Source: Crocodylus rhombifer (Eukaryota > Chordata > Crocodylia > Crocodylidae). From it: DNA of 64,000 bases. Location: contig JAVSML010024429.1 of the NCBI GenBank assembly GCA_038503035.1, positions 45,978-109,977 on the forward strand. The letters are read 5' to 3'. The notes under the pieces are model-generated. The model was given only the letters and a program-made list of their open reading frames with translations. It ran no database searches and was not told where the DNA came from. Positions within the stretch are counted from its first letter, which is position 1. Each line of letters opens with the position of its first letter. The position numbers and the translations under genes were made by a program. Positions 63,682 to 64,000 of this stretch are shown here, piece by piece.

Positions 63682-64000
63682 CTAGAAGAAGAGCCAAACA
63701 AAGAGAGAGTCATCTGTAAGCCACACTTTGTAGATCTCCTATGTGTTTTGCTGGTGATTTGCTCTCTATGCAAACACTCTTAAACTACAACAGAATCAGT
63801 ACCTTAATGGTTTTACAATAAACAGCAGTACCAATCCAGCTTGCCGGTCAGTCTTTTAGGACCCACAGTCCAGCAGAGCTGGACACAGGCACGGGCAAAC
63901 CAGGCGGCCGCCCGGGGCCCAGACATAAAGGGAGCCCAAACACGGTAATTTTTTTCCCGTTGCCAGAGATAATGACAATACTAATTGGACAAAGGGGGGG
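63682..64000. other. CDA intron sequence at the window edge
   Basis: This is the start of the intron upstream of the last CDA exon. The final 120 bp, around GGCGGCCGCCCGGGGCCC and a terminal G-run, look like the end of an unclassified interspersed repeat cut by the window edge. No exon is visible. Confidence 0.4.

Overview
The window is vertebrate nuclear DNA, most likely from a sauropsid reptile. I favour a crocodilian, with turtle as the alternative. Genes are split into many short exons with GT/AG introns. There are several CR1 LINE fragments of the type common in birds, crocodiles and turtles, old MIR-type SINEs, and non-autonomous DNA transposons. No bacterial features, CRISPR arrays or operons are present. 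The species call is inference.

Six protein-coding loci can be read exon by exon. From left to right: CELA2A-like pancreatic elastase (+, 1270-7935, eight exons, complete, 270 codons plus stop); CASP9, the apoptosis initiator caspase (-, 10105-20784, eight clear exons plus one unresolved small exon); DNAJC16, an ER J-domain and thioredoxin-like membrane protein (+, 20954-36522, fourteen exons, complete, 777 aa); AGMAT, an agmatinase-type ureohydrolase (-, 40850-49405, seven exons, complete); the last five exons of PINK1, the mitochondrial quality-control kinase (-, 55695-60490); and the last coding exon of cytidine deaminase CDA (-, 63568-63681), whose remaining exons lie beyond the right edge.

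CASP9 and DNAJC16 are head to head. Their start codons are 169 bp apart in a CpG-rich promoter with a perfect CRE palindrome, a GC box and ETS-type sites. CELA2A and CASP9 converge, as do DNAJC16 and AGMAT. CDA, PINK1 and AGMAT are in tandem on the minus strand. CELA2A-CASP9-DNAJC16-AGMAT matches human 1p36.21, and CDA-PINK1 matches human 1p36.12. The AGMAT-PINK1 junction therefore joins two blocks that are several Mb apart in human.

The rest is introns, UTRs and repeats: five CR1 fragments, four MIR-like SINEs, two tRNA-derived SINE-like copies, a hAT-like element with terminal inverted repeats at 47.5-48.3 kb, a Tigger-like remnant, a large foldback element, a dispersed unnamed repeat present twice, three short tandem duplications and two microsatellites. 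I saw no wholly new biological system. The best leads are the missing first three exons of PINK1 although CDA lies only 3 kb upstream, the reading-phase break between CASP9 exon 2 and its p20 exon beside a fresh tandem duplication, and the AGMAT-PINK1 junction.
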